DNA from: UBA8437 sp003445035
GTDB taxonomy: Bacteria; Planctomycetota; Planctomycetia; Planctomycetales; Planctomycetaceae
NCBI GenBank assembly: GCA_937901285.1
Contig: CALCHI010000304.1
Span: 1 to 18,807, forward strand
Reading direction: 5' to 3'
Length of the DNA stretch: 18,807 nt
Below, piece after piece: positions 7,406-16,723 of the stretch; position 1 is the stretch's first letter, and the number at the start of each line of letters is the position of its first letter. Position numbers and translations under genes: made by a program. Under the pieces are notes generated by a model. That model was not told the origin of the DNA. It saw nothing but the letters and a program-made list of their open reading frames with translations, and ran no database searches.

Positions 7406-8818
7406 ATGAAGCGGTGGCTTGTTGGCCTGTTGCTGGTCGGTTGGCTGGTCTCACCAGCCGAGGCCCGGAAACCGAACATCCTGTTCATCTTCACCGATGA
7501 CCAGGCCCCGTGGGCACTGGGCGCCTCGGGCAACCCCCTGGCCAAGACCCCCCACATGGATCGAATCGCCCGCGAGGGAGCCTACCTGCCCAACGCCTAC
7601 ACGGTCACACCCGTCTGCAGCCCGTCACGGGCAGCATTGATGACCAGCCGGTACGGCACGGAGGTGGGGATCACCGACTGGATTCACCCGCGTCGCGAAG
7701 CCAAGTTGGGACTGGATCCCAAGTTCCCCGTCTGGCCACGCGAGTTGAAAAAGGCGGGCTATCGCACCGCGCTGGTCGGCAAGTGGCACCTGGGTCGGCA
7801 GGACAACCAGCATCCCACCCGCTACGGCTTCGACCACTTCATGGGCCACCGCCAGGGTGGCTGGAGTCCGGTCAACCCGACGCTCGAGAAAGACGGCACG
7901 AACCGGAAATTCGAGGGCCTGACCGCCGACGTGCTAGCCGACGAGGCGTTGGCCTACGTCCGCGCCAACAGGTCGCACCCGTTCCTGCTCTGCTGGCACA
8001 CCCGGGCCCCTCACGCCCGCTGGTTGCCGGTGGCCGAGGAGGACATGGCACCTTACAAGGGCGTCGACGTCCCCATCCCCAACCCCGACTACCCGAAGCT
8101 GGACGTGCCCCGGGTCAAGCGGATGACCCGCGAGTACCTGGCCAGCGTGCGGAGCGTTGACCGGAACGTGGGGCGAATGCTCAAGGCGCTCGACGAACTC
8201 AAGCTGGCCGACCACACGATCGTGATCTTCAGTTCCGACCATGGTTACAACATGGGCCACAACGGCATCTGGCACAAAGGCAACGGCCACTGGGTGCTGA
8301 AACCCCCACCACCGGCCACCGACAACATCCCCCGGGGCCAACGCCCCAACATGTATGACAACTCGATCAAGGTCCCGACGATGATCCGCTGGCCGGGCGT
8401 GATCCGGCCGGGCACCGTCGTGAAGCAGACCGTCTCGAACCTCGACTGGTTCCCGACAATTTTGGCGATGGCGGGTGTGTCGACCCAGCCGTCGTGGCGA
8501 CTGCGAGGCCGAGACTTCACCCCGCTGCTGAAGGGCCGGAAACCGACCGACTGGGACAACACCTACTACGCCGAATACAGCACCCACCACCAGTCACGCA
8601 CTCACATGCGGATGATCTCGACCGGCCAGTGGAAACTCATCCGCGATTTCCTGAACCCGATACGTGACGAGTTGTATCACCTGGCTCGAGACCCCGACGA
8701 AGCGACCAACCTGATCCGCTCGAAGGACCCCAAGGTCCGGTCGGTCGTCGCCGACCTGCACATGCAACTGGTCGCCCGGATGAAGATCAACGGAGACACG
8801 GTCCCCCGGACCCGCTGA
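7406..8818 (+). CDS. Secreted sulfatase (formylglycine type, S1 family)
   Basis: A 470-residue sulfatase that hydrolyses sulfate esters, most likely of sulfated polysaccharide or similar extracellular substrate. A signal peptide MKRWLVGLLLVGWLVSPAEA (1-20) is the reason for choosing 7406 over an earlier in-frame ATG at 7304. Metal-binding residues D31-D32 lie in FTDDQ. The modification motif is CSPSR (71-75), in which C71 would become formylglycine. GKWHLG (125-130) follows, then a second metal site SSDHG (276-280) and K291 in WHKGN. The C-terminal subdomain carries the usual WKLIRD and ELYHLARDPDE segments. All catalytic landmarks are present, so the enzyme looks intact. The TlpA-like gene follows after 131 bases, with a stem-loop between. 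The exact substrate cannot be told. Confidence 0.95.
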   Translation: MKRWLVGLLLVGWLVSPAEARKPNILFIFTDDQAPWALGASGNPLAKTPHMDRIAREGAYLPNAYTVTPVCSPSRAALMTSRYGTEVGITDWIHPRREAKLGLDPKFPVWPRELKKAGYRTALVGKWHLGRQDNQHPTRYGFDHFMGHRQGGWSPVNPTLEKDGTNRKFEGLTADVLADEALAYVRANRSHPFLLCWHTRAPHARWLPVAEEDMAPYKGVDVPIPNPDYPKLDVPRVKRMTREYLASVRSVDRNVGRMLKALDELKLADHTIVIFSSDHGYNMGHNGIWHKGNGHWVLKPPPPATDNIPRGQRPNMYDNSIKVPTMIRWPGVIRPGTVVKQTVSNLDWFPTILAMAGVSTQPSWRLRGRDFTPLLKGRKPTDWDNTYYAEYSTHHQSRTHMRMISTGQWKLIRDFLNPIRDELYHLARDPDEATNLIRSKDPKVRSVVADLHMQLVARMKINGDTVPRTR

Positions 8819-8820
8819 AT

Positions 8821-8841
8821 CCCTCATCCACTGATGAAGGG
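8821..8841 (+). terminator. Candidate terminator after the first sulfatase gene
   Basis: CCCTCATC and GATGAAGGG pair with one bulged A around a CACT loop and are followed by TTTG. It starts two bases after the sulfatase stop codon. The short T-run makes it a weak terminator or an attenuator before the thioredoxin gene. Confidence 0.4.
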
Positions 8842-8937
8842 TTTGTGCCTCCACCAAGCGGCTGCTCTACTAGACGGGTCGTCGCGGTGTGGGGACCTCC
8901 GGCGATCAGTCGTCACATCCCCGTCTCTGAGACACGC

Positions 8938-8943
8938 AAGGAA
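8938..8943 (+). promoter_or_regulatory. Ribosome binding site fixing the thioredoxin-like gene start at 8950
   Basis: AAGGAA lies six bases before the ATG at 8950. The ATG also begins a good signal peptide, whereas an in-frame ATG at 8845 would bury it behind 35 arginine- and proline-rich residues. Confidence 0.65.
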
Positions 8944-8949
8944 TTCCCC

Positions 8950-10068
8950 ATGCATTGGACACGGATTCTCTTCACCGCCGTACTGTGCGGAGTGCTGGTG
9001 GCACCAGTTCCTGCCGCTGATGACGCCAAGGCCAAAACTGCCAAGCCGGCTGTCAACGTGACCGAGATCCACGAGGTTCTCGAAGACGACGTCGCCTTGA
9101 ACGCCTTCTTTGCCAAGTCATTCCGAGTCATCGGCCAACTCGTCACCCGCGATGCCAACGCCGCCGAAAAACTGATCGACGCCCTCGAAGCCGAGATCAA
9201 GAAGGCCAAGCCCAAGAACCCCAAGAGCCTGAACCTGATCCCTCGAGCGACCCGGGCGATCACCGTTTACCGTGACCGGATCGCATTGTCACGGGTCAAG
9301 ATCGAGGATCTGCAGAAGGCGCTGAAGAAAAACGCCGCCCAGCCAAAGACGATCCGGCAATACAGCCAGAAGGCCGGCCAGCAGATTTCCGGACTGGCTC
9401 GTAGCGATCCCGACCAGGCCGAGAAGAAACAGAAGGCCGCCCTCACATTCCTCAACGGACTGGCTCTCAACGAATCCGCCGCCGCCGCACTCAAGGCTGT
9501 CACAGCGGCCAAGGCGTCGCTGAAACGTTTTGATCGAACGATCGCCTCGACTCGAAAACTCGTGGCACTCAACGGCAAGAACATCGCGCCGCTGCAGGTC
9601 GAAAAGTGGGTCAACGGCACGCCTCTGACCGATGACGACCTCAAGGGCAAGGTCGTCGTTCTCGACTTCTGGGCGGTCTGGTGCGGGCCGTGCATCCGCA
9701 CCTTCCCGCACCTGATCAAGTGGCAGGCCAAGTACGACAAGAACGACTTCGTGCTGATCGGCCTGACCAGCTACTACAAGCGGTACAGCTTCAACGACAA
9801 GACCGGGCAACTCTCCAGGGCCCAGGCACCACAGACCGCCGAGCAGGAGCAGGAGATGGTCCAGCAGTTTGCCGACTTCCACAAGCTGAAGCACCGCCTG
9901 GCGATCCAGCCCAAGGGTTCGACGCTCTCCAAGTACTACGGCGTCAGCGGAATTCCCCATGTCACCGTCATCGACAAGAAGGGGAAGATCCGCATGACAC
10001 GGGTCGGCAGCGGTCCGGCCAATGCGACGGCGATCCAGGAACTGGTCGAGAAGCTGATCAAGGAATAG
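8950..10068 (+). CDS. Secreted TlpA/thioredoxin-like protein with long helical N-terminal region
   Basis: A 372-residue protein. A Sec signal peptide (1-22, ending VPAA) is followed by an alanine- and lysine-rich, probably all-helical region (about 35-210) that is not part of the thioredoxin fold. The C-terminal thioredoxin-like domain (about 214-370) has the redox motif WCGPC (244-248) after VVVLDFWA, and the cis-proline segment SGIPHVTV (333-340). This is the TlpA/ResA pattern of extracytoplasmic disulfide reductases, often acting on c-type cytochrome apoproteins or other thiols. The next gene, 30 bases downstream, encodes a protein with two heme c motifs, which fits such a role (inference). 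The helical region may anchor or dimerise the protein. An insert between about 276 and 305 precedes the helix of the fold. Confidence 0.9.
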   Translation: MHWTRILFTAVLCGVLVAPVPAADDAKAKTAKPAVNVTEIHEVLEDDVALNAFFAKSFRVIGQLVTRDANAAEKLIDALEAEIKKAKPKNPKSLNLIPRATRAITVYRDRIALSRVKIEDLQKALKKNAAQPKTIRQYSQKAGQQISGLARSDPDQAEKKQKAALTFLNGLALNESAAAALKAVTAAKASLKRFDRTIASTRKLVALNGKNIAPLQVEKWVNGTPLTDDDLKGKVVVLDFWAVWCGPCIRTFPHLIKWQAKYDKNDFVLIGLTSYYKRYSFNDKTGQLSRAQAPQTAEQEQEMVQQFADFHKLKHRLAIQPKGSTLSKYYGVSGIPHVTVIDKKGKIRMTRVGSGPANATAIQELVEKLIKE

Positions 10069-10098
10069 ACGGCGGCCCCGTCCCGGAGGAGCCGTCCG

Positions 10099-12465
10099 AT
10101 GACGGTCGACAAGTCCATTGCCACGGTCCTGGTCGCAGCCTCGCTCCTGGTGCTGGCTGCGCCGGCCTCACCGACCCGTTCGGCTGAACCCTCGCCGCCG
10201 GGCCCCACCGAGCGGGACCTGGAATTCTACGAGCGCCGGGTGCGGCCGTTGCTGTCCCGCCGATGCTACAAGTGCCATTCACAACGGTCGAAACCCATCG
10301 AGGGGGGACTGCGGCTGGACCGGGCGGCGGCGATCCGTCTCGGAGGCGACTCGGGACCGCTGTTGATCCCGAAGAAGCCGCAGCAGAGCCGGTTGATCGA
10401 AGCGGTCGAGTACCGGAACGCCGACCTGCAGATGCCACCCAAGGCCAAGTTGCCGGCAGCGGAAATCGCGATCCTGCGCGAGTGGGTGCGACGGGGCGCC
10501 CCGTTGCCCAAGGATCGGCCACTCGGGACTCCCGGCAAGTCCAGCGACCGCAAGTCCGGCCGCGAATTCTGGTCCTTCCAGCCCGCCCACCGCCAGGATC
10601 TCCCGCCGTCACCGGCCACGACCGGCTGGCCGCGCCGCCGAATCGATCACTTCATCCGGGCACGTCTGGCCCAACACGGGCTGGCCCCGTCATCCGAAAC
10701 CGATCGCCGCAGGTTGATCCGTCGACTGAGCTTCGACCTCACCGGCCTGCCGCCGACTCCGGCAAGCGTCGAGGCCTTCGTCGCCGACGGGAATTCCGAC
10801 GCCTGTGATCGGCTGGTCGAACGTCTACTGGCCAACCCCCACCACGGTGAACACTGGGCCCGGCTATGGCTAGACCTCGCGCGTTACTCGGATACGACTG
10901 CCGCCTGGCTCAAGAGCACCGCCCAGGCGTGGCGGTACCGGGACTGGGTGGTCGAGGCGATCAACGATGATCTGCCCTTCGACGAGTTCATCCGTCGCCA
11001 ACTGGCCGCCGACCAGGTCGACGGCCTGCCGATCGACCAACGGCGTGCCCTGGGCTTCCTGGGTCTCTCGCCCACCTACTGGAAAGAACCGCGGCTGGCC
11101 CCCGACCTGATTCGACGGGTCGTGGCCGAGGAGTGGGAAGAGCGCATCGACACCATCGGTCGCACCTTCCTGGGGCTGACACTCGCGTGCGCAAGATGCC
11201 ATGACCACAAGTTCGACCCGGTCAGCCAGGCCGACTACTACGCGCTGGCCGGCGTGCTCGCCAGTTCACGGCTGTTTGACCAGCCGCTGTTGCCACCCGA
11301 ACGCGCCCGGATTGTTCGCGATGCCGATCGCCGGATAGCGGATCTTCGTCGACGCGTCACGCAAGTGACTCTCCGAATCCCGCCACCGGCCGACAAGAAA
11401 CAGCAGATCCAGAAACTGAAGGCCCGGATCGAGCAGATCCAGAAGGCGACTCCCGACTACAACGCTCCCCGGGCCCATTCGCTCGAAGACGCCAGCCTGT
11501 TCGTGCTGGCCGACGGGCAGGACATGACCCGCCTGGAGTACCGGCCGGGACAGGCCCGCGATTTGGCCATCCACCGTCGCGGCAATCCCTCGACTCCCGG
11601 CCCGGTCGTACCCCGCCGGTTCCTCGAGGTGCTTTCTCCCGGGAAGGTCCAGCCCTTCCGCAAGGGCAGCGGTCGACTGGAACTGGCCGACGCCCTGGTC
11701 GATCCCCGGCAGGGGGGATCGCTGACGGCTCGCGTCATCGTCAACCGGATCTGGCGAGGTCACTTCGGACGAGGCCTGGTCACCACCCCGTCGAACTTCG
11801 GCCTCCAGGGCAACGCCCCGTCCCACCCCGGCCTGCTCGACGATCTTGCGGCCCGGTTCATCGACAACGGTTGGTCCCTGAAGTGGCTGCACCGCGAACT
11901 GGTACTCTCGGCCACCTACCGCCAGTCCAGCCTGGCCAGTCCCCGGGGCGAGGCTGTCGATCCGGACAACCGTTGGCTGTGGAGAATGAATCGGCGGCGG
12001 CTCTCGATCGAGTCGTGGCGGGACGCGATGCTGACGGCCAGCGGAGAACTCGATCCGGCCCTCGGCGGCGTCGCCATCCCGGTCGACGATCCCAGACACC
12101 GACGACGTACGCTTTACTCGAAAATCGAACGCCGCGAACTCGACACCATGCTCCGACTGTATGACTTCCCGGCCCCGACCGGGCACAGTCCCAAGCGGGT
12201 CCGCACCATCACTCCACTGCAGCAGTTGTTCGTACTCAACAGCCCCTTCATCATCCGGCGGGCCAACCTGTTGACCCGCCGGATCCCCTCGGGCCCCGAT
12301 CCGGTCGCGGCCGTCGACCGGCTGCACCACCTGCTGTACGGACGGAGGGCCGATCGAGACGAGATCGGGACGGCAACCGAGTTTCTGGCAGCCGCCGGCC
12401 CCGGCGGCTGGCAGCAGTACGTCCAGGTCCTGCTGGGCAGCAACGAATTCGTTTTCGTCGACTGA
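10099..12465 (+). CDS. Planctomycete cytochrome c: PSCyt1-DUF1549-DUF1553 protein
   Basis: A 788-residue exported protein with a Sec signal peptide (hydrophobic 8-23, cleavage near SA at 28-29). The N-terminal PSCyt1 domain (about 40-135) has the heme c motif CYKCH (56-60) with a possible distal methionine in LQMPPKAKLP (110-119). DUF1549/PSCyt2 (about 180-390) follows, with the second motif CARCH (364-368) in the family's LACARCHDHKFDPV segment. A short coiled-coil-like stretch (about 405-450) leads to DUF1553/PSD1 (about 520-770), with ARVIVNRIWRGHFGRGLV and TPSNFG. The domain order is standard, but the linker between DUF1549 and DUF1553 is short and I see no PA14 or LamG insert. GGAGGAG at 10085-10091 is a strong ribosome binding site. 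It is tightly followed by a DUF1501 gene, the usual partner. The role is unknown; electron transfer at the cell surface is an inference. Confidence 0.95.
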   Translation: MTVDKSIATVLVAASLLVLAAPASPTRSAEPSPPGPTERDLEFYERRVRPLLSRRCYKCHSQRSKPIEGGLRLDRAAAIRLGGDSGPLLIPKKPQQSRLIEAVEYRNADLQMPPKAKLPAAEIAILREWVRRGAPLPKDRPLGTPGKSSDRKSGREFWSFQPAHRQDLPPSPATTGWPRRRIDHFIRARLAQHGLAPSSETDRRRLIRRLSFDLTGLPPTPASVEAFVADGNSDACDRLVERLLANPHHGEHWARLWLDLARYSDTTAAWLKSTAQAWRYRDWVVEAINDDLPFDEFIRRQLAADQVDGLPIDQRRALGFLGLSPTYWKEPRLAPDLIRRVVAEEWEERIDTIGRTFLGLTLACARCHDHKFDPVSQADYYALAGVLASSRLFDQPLLPPERARIVRDADRRIADLRRRVTQVTLRIPPPADKKQQIQKLKARIEQIQKATPDYNAPRAHSLEDASLFVLADGQDMTRLEYRPGQARDLAIHRRGNPSTPGPVVPRRFLEVLSPGKVQPFRKGSGRLELADALVDPRQGGSLTARVIVNRIWRGHFGRGLVTTPSNFGLQGNAPSHPGLLDDLAARFIDNGWSLKWLHRELVLSATYRQSSLASPRGEAVDPDNRWLWRMNRRRLSIESWRDAMLTASGELDPALGGVAIPVDDPRHRRRTLYSKIERRELDTMLRLYDFPAPTGHSPKRVRTITPLQQLFVLNSPFIIRRANLLTRRIPSGPDPVAAVDRLHHLLYGRRADRDEIGTATEFLAAAGPGGWQQYVQVLLGSNEFVFVD

Positions 12466-12472
12466 AAACACC

Positions 12473-13831
<1,359 letters not shown>

Positions 13832-13834
13832 TCC

Positions 13835-14923
13835 TCAGGCCTCCAGCGAGATGGCCTGGTAGGGACTCTCGCAAGCGCACCCGCCACAGATGTGCATCGT
13901 CCGTTCGCCCAGTACCTGGATCATCGCCGCGATCGTGCGGCCGCGATAGAGTTCCGGATCGTCGGGACCGCCGTGGGCACAGATCGATCTCGGGTAGGAA
14001 CTGTGATCGGCCGTCATCGATTTCAACGCCTCCCGATCGAGGTCATCCCGCTGAAGGAACTTCCGCAACGCGGTGTAACGGGCAATCGAACTGCCGATCG
14101 AGGACGACCGGATCACCTGCCGCGGCTGAAGCCACTCCGACAGGTAGTGGTTGGTGTGACCGTAGGGCTTGCCGTCGGGATACAGCAACGCAAACTGCTC
14201 GGCCGTCGTCTCGACACTGACCACGTGCCCGGCATCATCGGCGACCAGGTAGTGTGATCCTCCGGCACGCGTGCCCCCGGTGGGCGCCGCCACCGCATCG
14301 GCCAGGTTGGCCGCTCCCAGCACCTGCCGCACGATCACCGCGTGCAGCGTGCCCGGCTGGCAGTCGTTGCTCGAGAGGTAGTTGATGTTGATCCCCAGGC
14401 CATGTTCGTTGAGCCCCGCCAACCCAACCATGCCGGCCAACGAATAGACCAGCTGCGCCGGTCCGTCATCAGGCTGAATCCTGAGCACGATGTTGAATCG
14501 CTGCCGAAACGCCGAGAGGTCGTAGGTCTGCCCGAGCAGTGTCTGGCCGGTCGCGGCTTCGTGCGGAATCACGAAGCACGTGCAGCCCACCGTTCCTCCC
14601 ACGCAGTCCATCCATCGGAAATTGCCGAGATCCAGCAGCGAATTCACCTGGAACAGGTGATCAAACGAAACGTCCGCACCACGGGCGATGCCTCGCATCT
14701 CTTCAACCAGGTCCGGTGCCGCCTGCTGGTTGGCCTCGATCCACGGCTGCCACATCTCGTCGAGACGCCCTTCGTCCATCGGTACGGCCGTGTGCTCGAA
14801 GATCCAGTCGCGGTGACAGGCGATGTGTTCGTGGATCAGGTCACGAAATGTCTCGCCGTGGGCCTCGCCCATGGCCGAGGGTGTTCCGGATGTGTCCAGC
14901 AGGGGAATCGATGTGTCGTTCAT
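13835..14923 (-). CDS. Peptidase C45/AAT-like Ntn-hydrolase (acyltransferase or amidase candidate)
   Basis: A 362-residue protein without a signal peptide, resembling the acyl-CoA:6-aminopenicillanate acyltransferase family (peptidase C45). Family members mature by self-cleavage before a cysteine. Here G113-C114 in TVGCTCFVIP fits, with C114 as the likely new N-terminal nucleophile. It is followed by GQTYD (131-135) and GLAGLNEHGLGININ (167-181), both expected elements of the fold, and by a GGSHYLVADDAG strand pair (221-232). In the fungal enzyme the reaction is acyl transfer; most bacterial members are untested and may hydrolyse amides. The C-terminus has CGGCAC (346-351), an unusual cysteine cluster. 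It is convergent with the DUF1501 gene, with three bases between stop codons. The start at 14923 lacks a strong ribosome binding site (GGAG 11 bases away). Confidence 0.85.
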   Translation of the reverse strand: MNDTSIPLLDTSGTPSAMGEAHGETFRDLIHEHIACHRDWIFEHTAVPMDEGRLDEMWQPWIEANQQAAPDLVEEMRGIARGADVSFDHLFQVNSLLDLGNFRWMDCVGGTVGCTCFVIPHEAATGQTLLGQTYDLSAFRQRFNIVLRIQPDDGPAQLVYSLAGMVGLAGLNEHGLGININYLSSNDCQPGTLHAVIVRQVLGAANLADAVAAPTGGTRAGGSHYLVADDAGHVVSVETTAEQFALLYPDGKPYGHTNHYLSEWLQPRQVIRSSSIGSSIARYTALRKFLQRDDLDREALKSMTADHSSYPRSICAHGGPDDPELYRGRTIAAMIQVLGERTMHICGGCACESPYQAISLEA

Positions 14924-15042
14924 GCCCCGTTTCTACTCCGGTTCGGCCCTCCGGTGCCACCATCACCGACCACGCCGGGTCTTGATCACCGCCGACCGGA
15001 CCACCACACTGAGATGCGGATTTCCGCTCCGAGGCACTCGCG

Positions 15043-16650
15043 ATGCGCCAGCCCCTGATGATCGTCGCACTGCTGCTGACCGTTTCGGCCGTGCCGCTCT
15101 CGGCCGCCGAGCGACCCAACATCGTGATGATCATGGCCGACGACCTGGGGTTCGCCGACATCGGATGCTACGGCAGCGAGATCGCCACACCGCGACTCGA
15201 CCAGCTGGCCGGCCGCGGCCTGCGTTTCACCCAGTTCTACAACACCGCCAAGTGCCACTCGTCTCGTGTCTCGCTGCTGACCGGACTGTACTGCGACCAG
15301 GCCGGGGGTGCGAAACTCAACCGTGGCACAACGATCGCCGAGACGCTGGGCCGAGCCGGCTACTTCACCGCGATGGTCGGCAAGTGGCACCTGAACCGCC
15401 AGCCGACCGATTTTGGCTTCGACCGGTACTGGGGACACCTCTCGGGTGCCACCAACTTCTTCACCGGCGACCAGACGTTTCGGCTCAACGGAGAACCGTG
15501 GCCGGTTCCCGAAACACTCAACGGCCGCCCGTTCTACACGACACACGCCATCGGCGACTTCGCCCTGAGATTCCTTGACGAAGCGACCGGCAGCAAGAAA
15601 CCCTTTCTGCTGTACGTGGCCTTCAACGCGCCACACTACCCGCTGCAGGCTCCCGAAGACGACGTCAAGAAATACGACGGACGTTACGACATCGGCTGGG
15701 ACCGGCTCAGGAAGCAGCGTCACGCGAAACAGGTCGCGACCGGGCTGCTGCCGGCGAAGTGGAAACTGAGCCCGCGTCCGGCACACATTCCGGCGTGGAA
15801 CAGCCTGGGAGACAGGGAACGGCAGTGGGAAGCGAACCGGATGGAGGTCTTCGCCGCGATGGTCGACGTGCTGGATCGCACCGTCGGGCGAATCGTGGAT
15901 GGTCTCGAAAAACAGGGGATCCTCGACAACACGCTGATCCTGTTCTGCTCGGACAACGGGGCGTGCCCCTTCGAACGAACACGTGGCCGGTACAAGAAGC
16001 CCTGGGATCCGGAGTCCTACTGGACCTACGACGCCAGCTGGGCGCACGCCGGCAACACGCCCTTCCGGCTGTACAAGCAGAACCAGCACGAGGGCGGTAT
16101 CTCGTCCCCGCTGATCGTGCACTGGCCGAAGGGACTGAAGACCAGGCCCGGCTCGATCACCCGCCAGCCCGGTCACCTCGTCGACATGATGGCGACCTTC
16201 CTGGACATCACAGGGGCCAAGTACCCCGAGCAAATCGAAGATCGCCGTATCGACCCCCTGCAGGGTCGGTCGCTGGCGCCGATCTTCTCGGGCACCACCC
16301 GCGACCCACACCCGTCACTGTACTTCCACTTCGGCACCGACCGCGCCCTGCGACAGGGACCCTGGAAGCTGGTCTCGGCCAAGCGCGGGCGATGGGAACT
16401 GTACAACATGGACCACGACCGGACCGAGTTGAACGACCTGGCTGCCGAACAACCCGAACGGGTCGCCACGATGGCCGGCCAGTGGTTCCGGTTGGCCAGA
16501 AACGTCGACCGGCTGAAGGGCCGTCAGCTGGCCCCGGTCCGCAATCAGATCACGCCGTTGAGATTCCGCAAGAGCACCAAGTCGGGTGCCGCGGCGACCA
16601 AGAAGAGGAAAAAGAAGAAGCGGGCCAAGAAGAACTCAAACAGCACGTAG
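15043..16650 (+). CDS. Secreted sulfatase with atypical CHSSR motif and lysine-rich tail
   Basis: A 535-residue arylsulfatase-like protein. The signal peptide is MRQPLMIVALLLTVSAVPLSAAE (1-23). Metal ligands D33-D34 are in MADDLG. The modification motif is CHSSR (71-75): C71 would be the formylglycine residue, and position three is Ser rather than the usual Pro or Ala. GKWHLN (113-118), NAPHYPLQAP (195-204), the second metal site CSDNG (302-306) and K345-x3-HEGG (349-352) are all in place. The last 20 residues contain KKRKKKKRAKK (520-530), absent from typical sulfatases. A GAGG at 15031-15034, eight bases upstream, supports the start. The CBM9-like gene follows after 73 bases and is probably co-transcribed. 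The substrate is unknown; a sulfated glycan is likely. Confidence 0.94.
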   Translation: MRQPLMIVALLLTVSAVPLSAAERPNIVMIMADDLGFADIGCYGSEIATPRLDQLAGRGLRFTQFYNTAKCHSSRVSLLTGLYCDQAGGAKLNRGTTIAETLGRAGYFTAMVGKWHLNRQPTDFGFDRYWGHLSGATNFFTGDQTFRLNGEPWPVPETLNGRPFYTTHAIGDFALRFLDEATGSKKPFLLYVAFNAPHYPLQAPEDDVKKYDGRYDIGWDRLRKQRHAKQVATGLLPAKWKLSPRPAHIPAWNSLGDRERQWEANRMEVFAAMVDVLDRTVGRIVDGLEKQGILDNTLILFCSDNGACPFERTRGRYKKPWDPESYWTYDASWAHAGNTPFRLYKQNQHEGGISSPLIVHWPKGLKTRPGSITRQPGHLVDMMATFLDITGAKYPEQIEDRRIDPLQGRSLAPIFSGTTRDPHPSLYFHFGTDRALRQGPWKLVSAKRGRWELYNMDHDRTELNDLAAEQPERVATMAGQWFRLARNVDRLKGRQLAPVRNQITPLRFRKSTKSGAAATKKRKKKKRAKKNSNST

Positions 16651-16710
16651 TTGCTGTCGTGCCCTGCCGAACGTCTCGTGGACAGTGCCCCGGGATCGTC
16701 CGTCCGACCC

Positions 16711-16715
16711 AGGAG
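16711..16715 (+). promoter_or_regulatory. Ribosome binding site fixing the CBM9-like gene start at 16724
   Basis: AGGAG eight bases before the ATG at 16724 supports this start over an in-frame ATG at 16586, which lies inside the sulfatase gene and would add 46 arginine- and proline-rich residues. Confidence 0.7.
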
Positions 16716-16723
16716 TGACTCCC

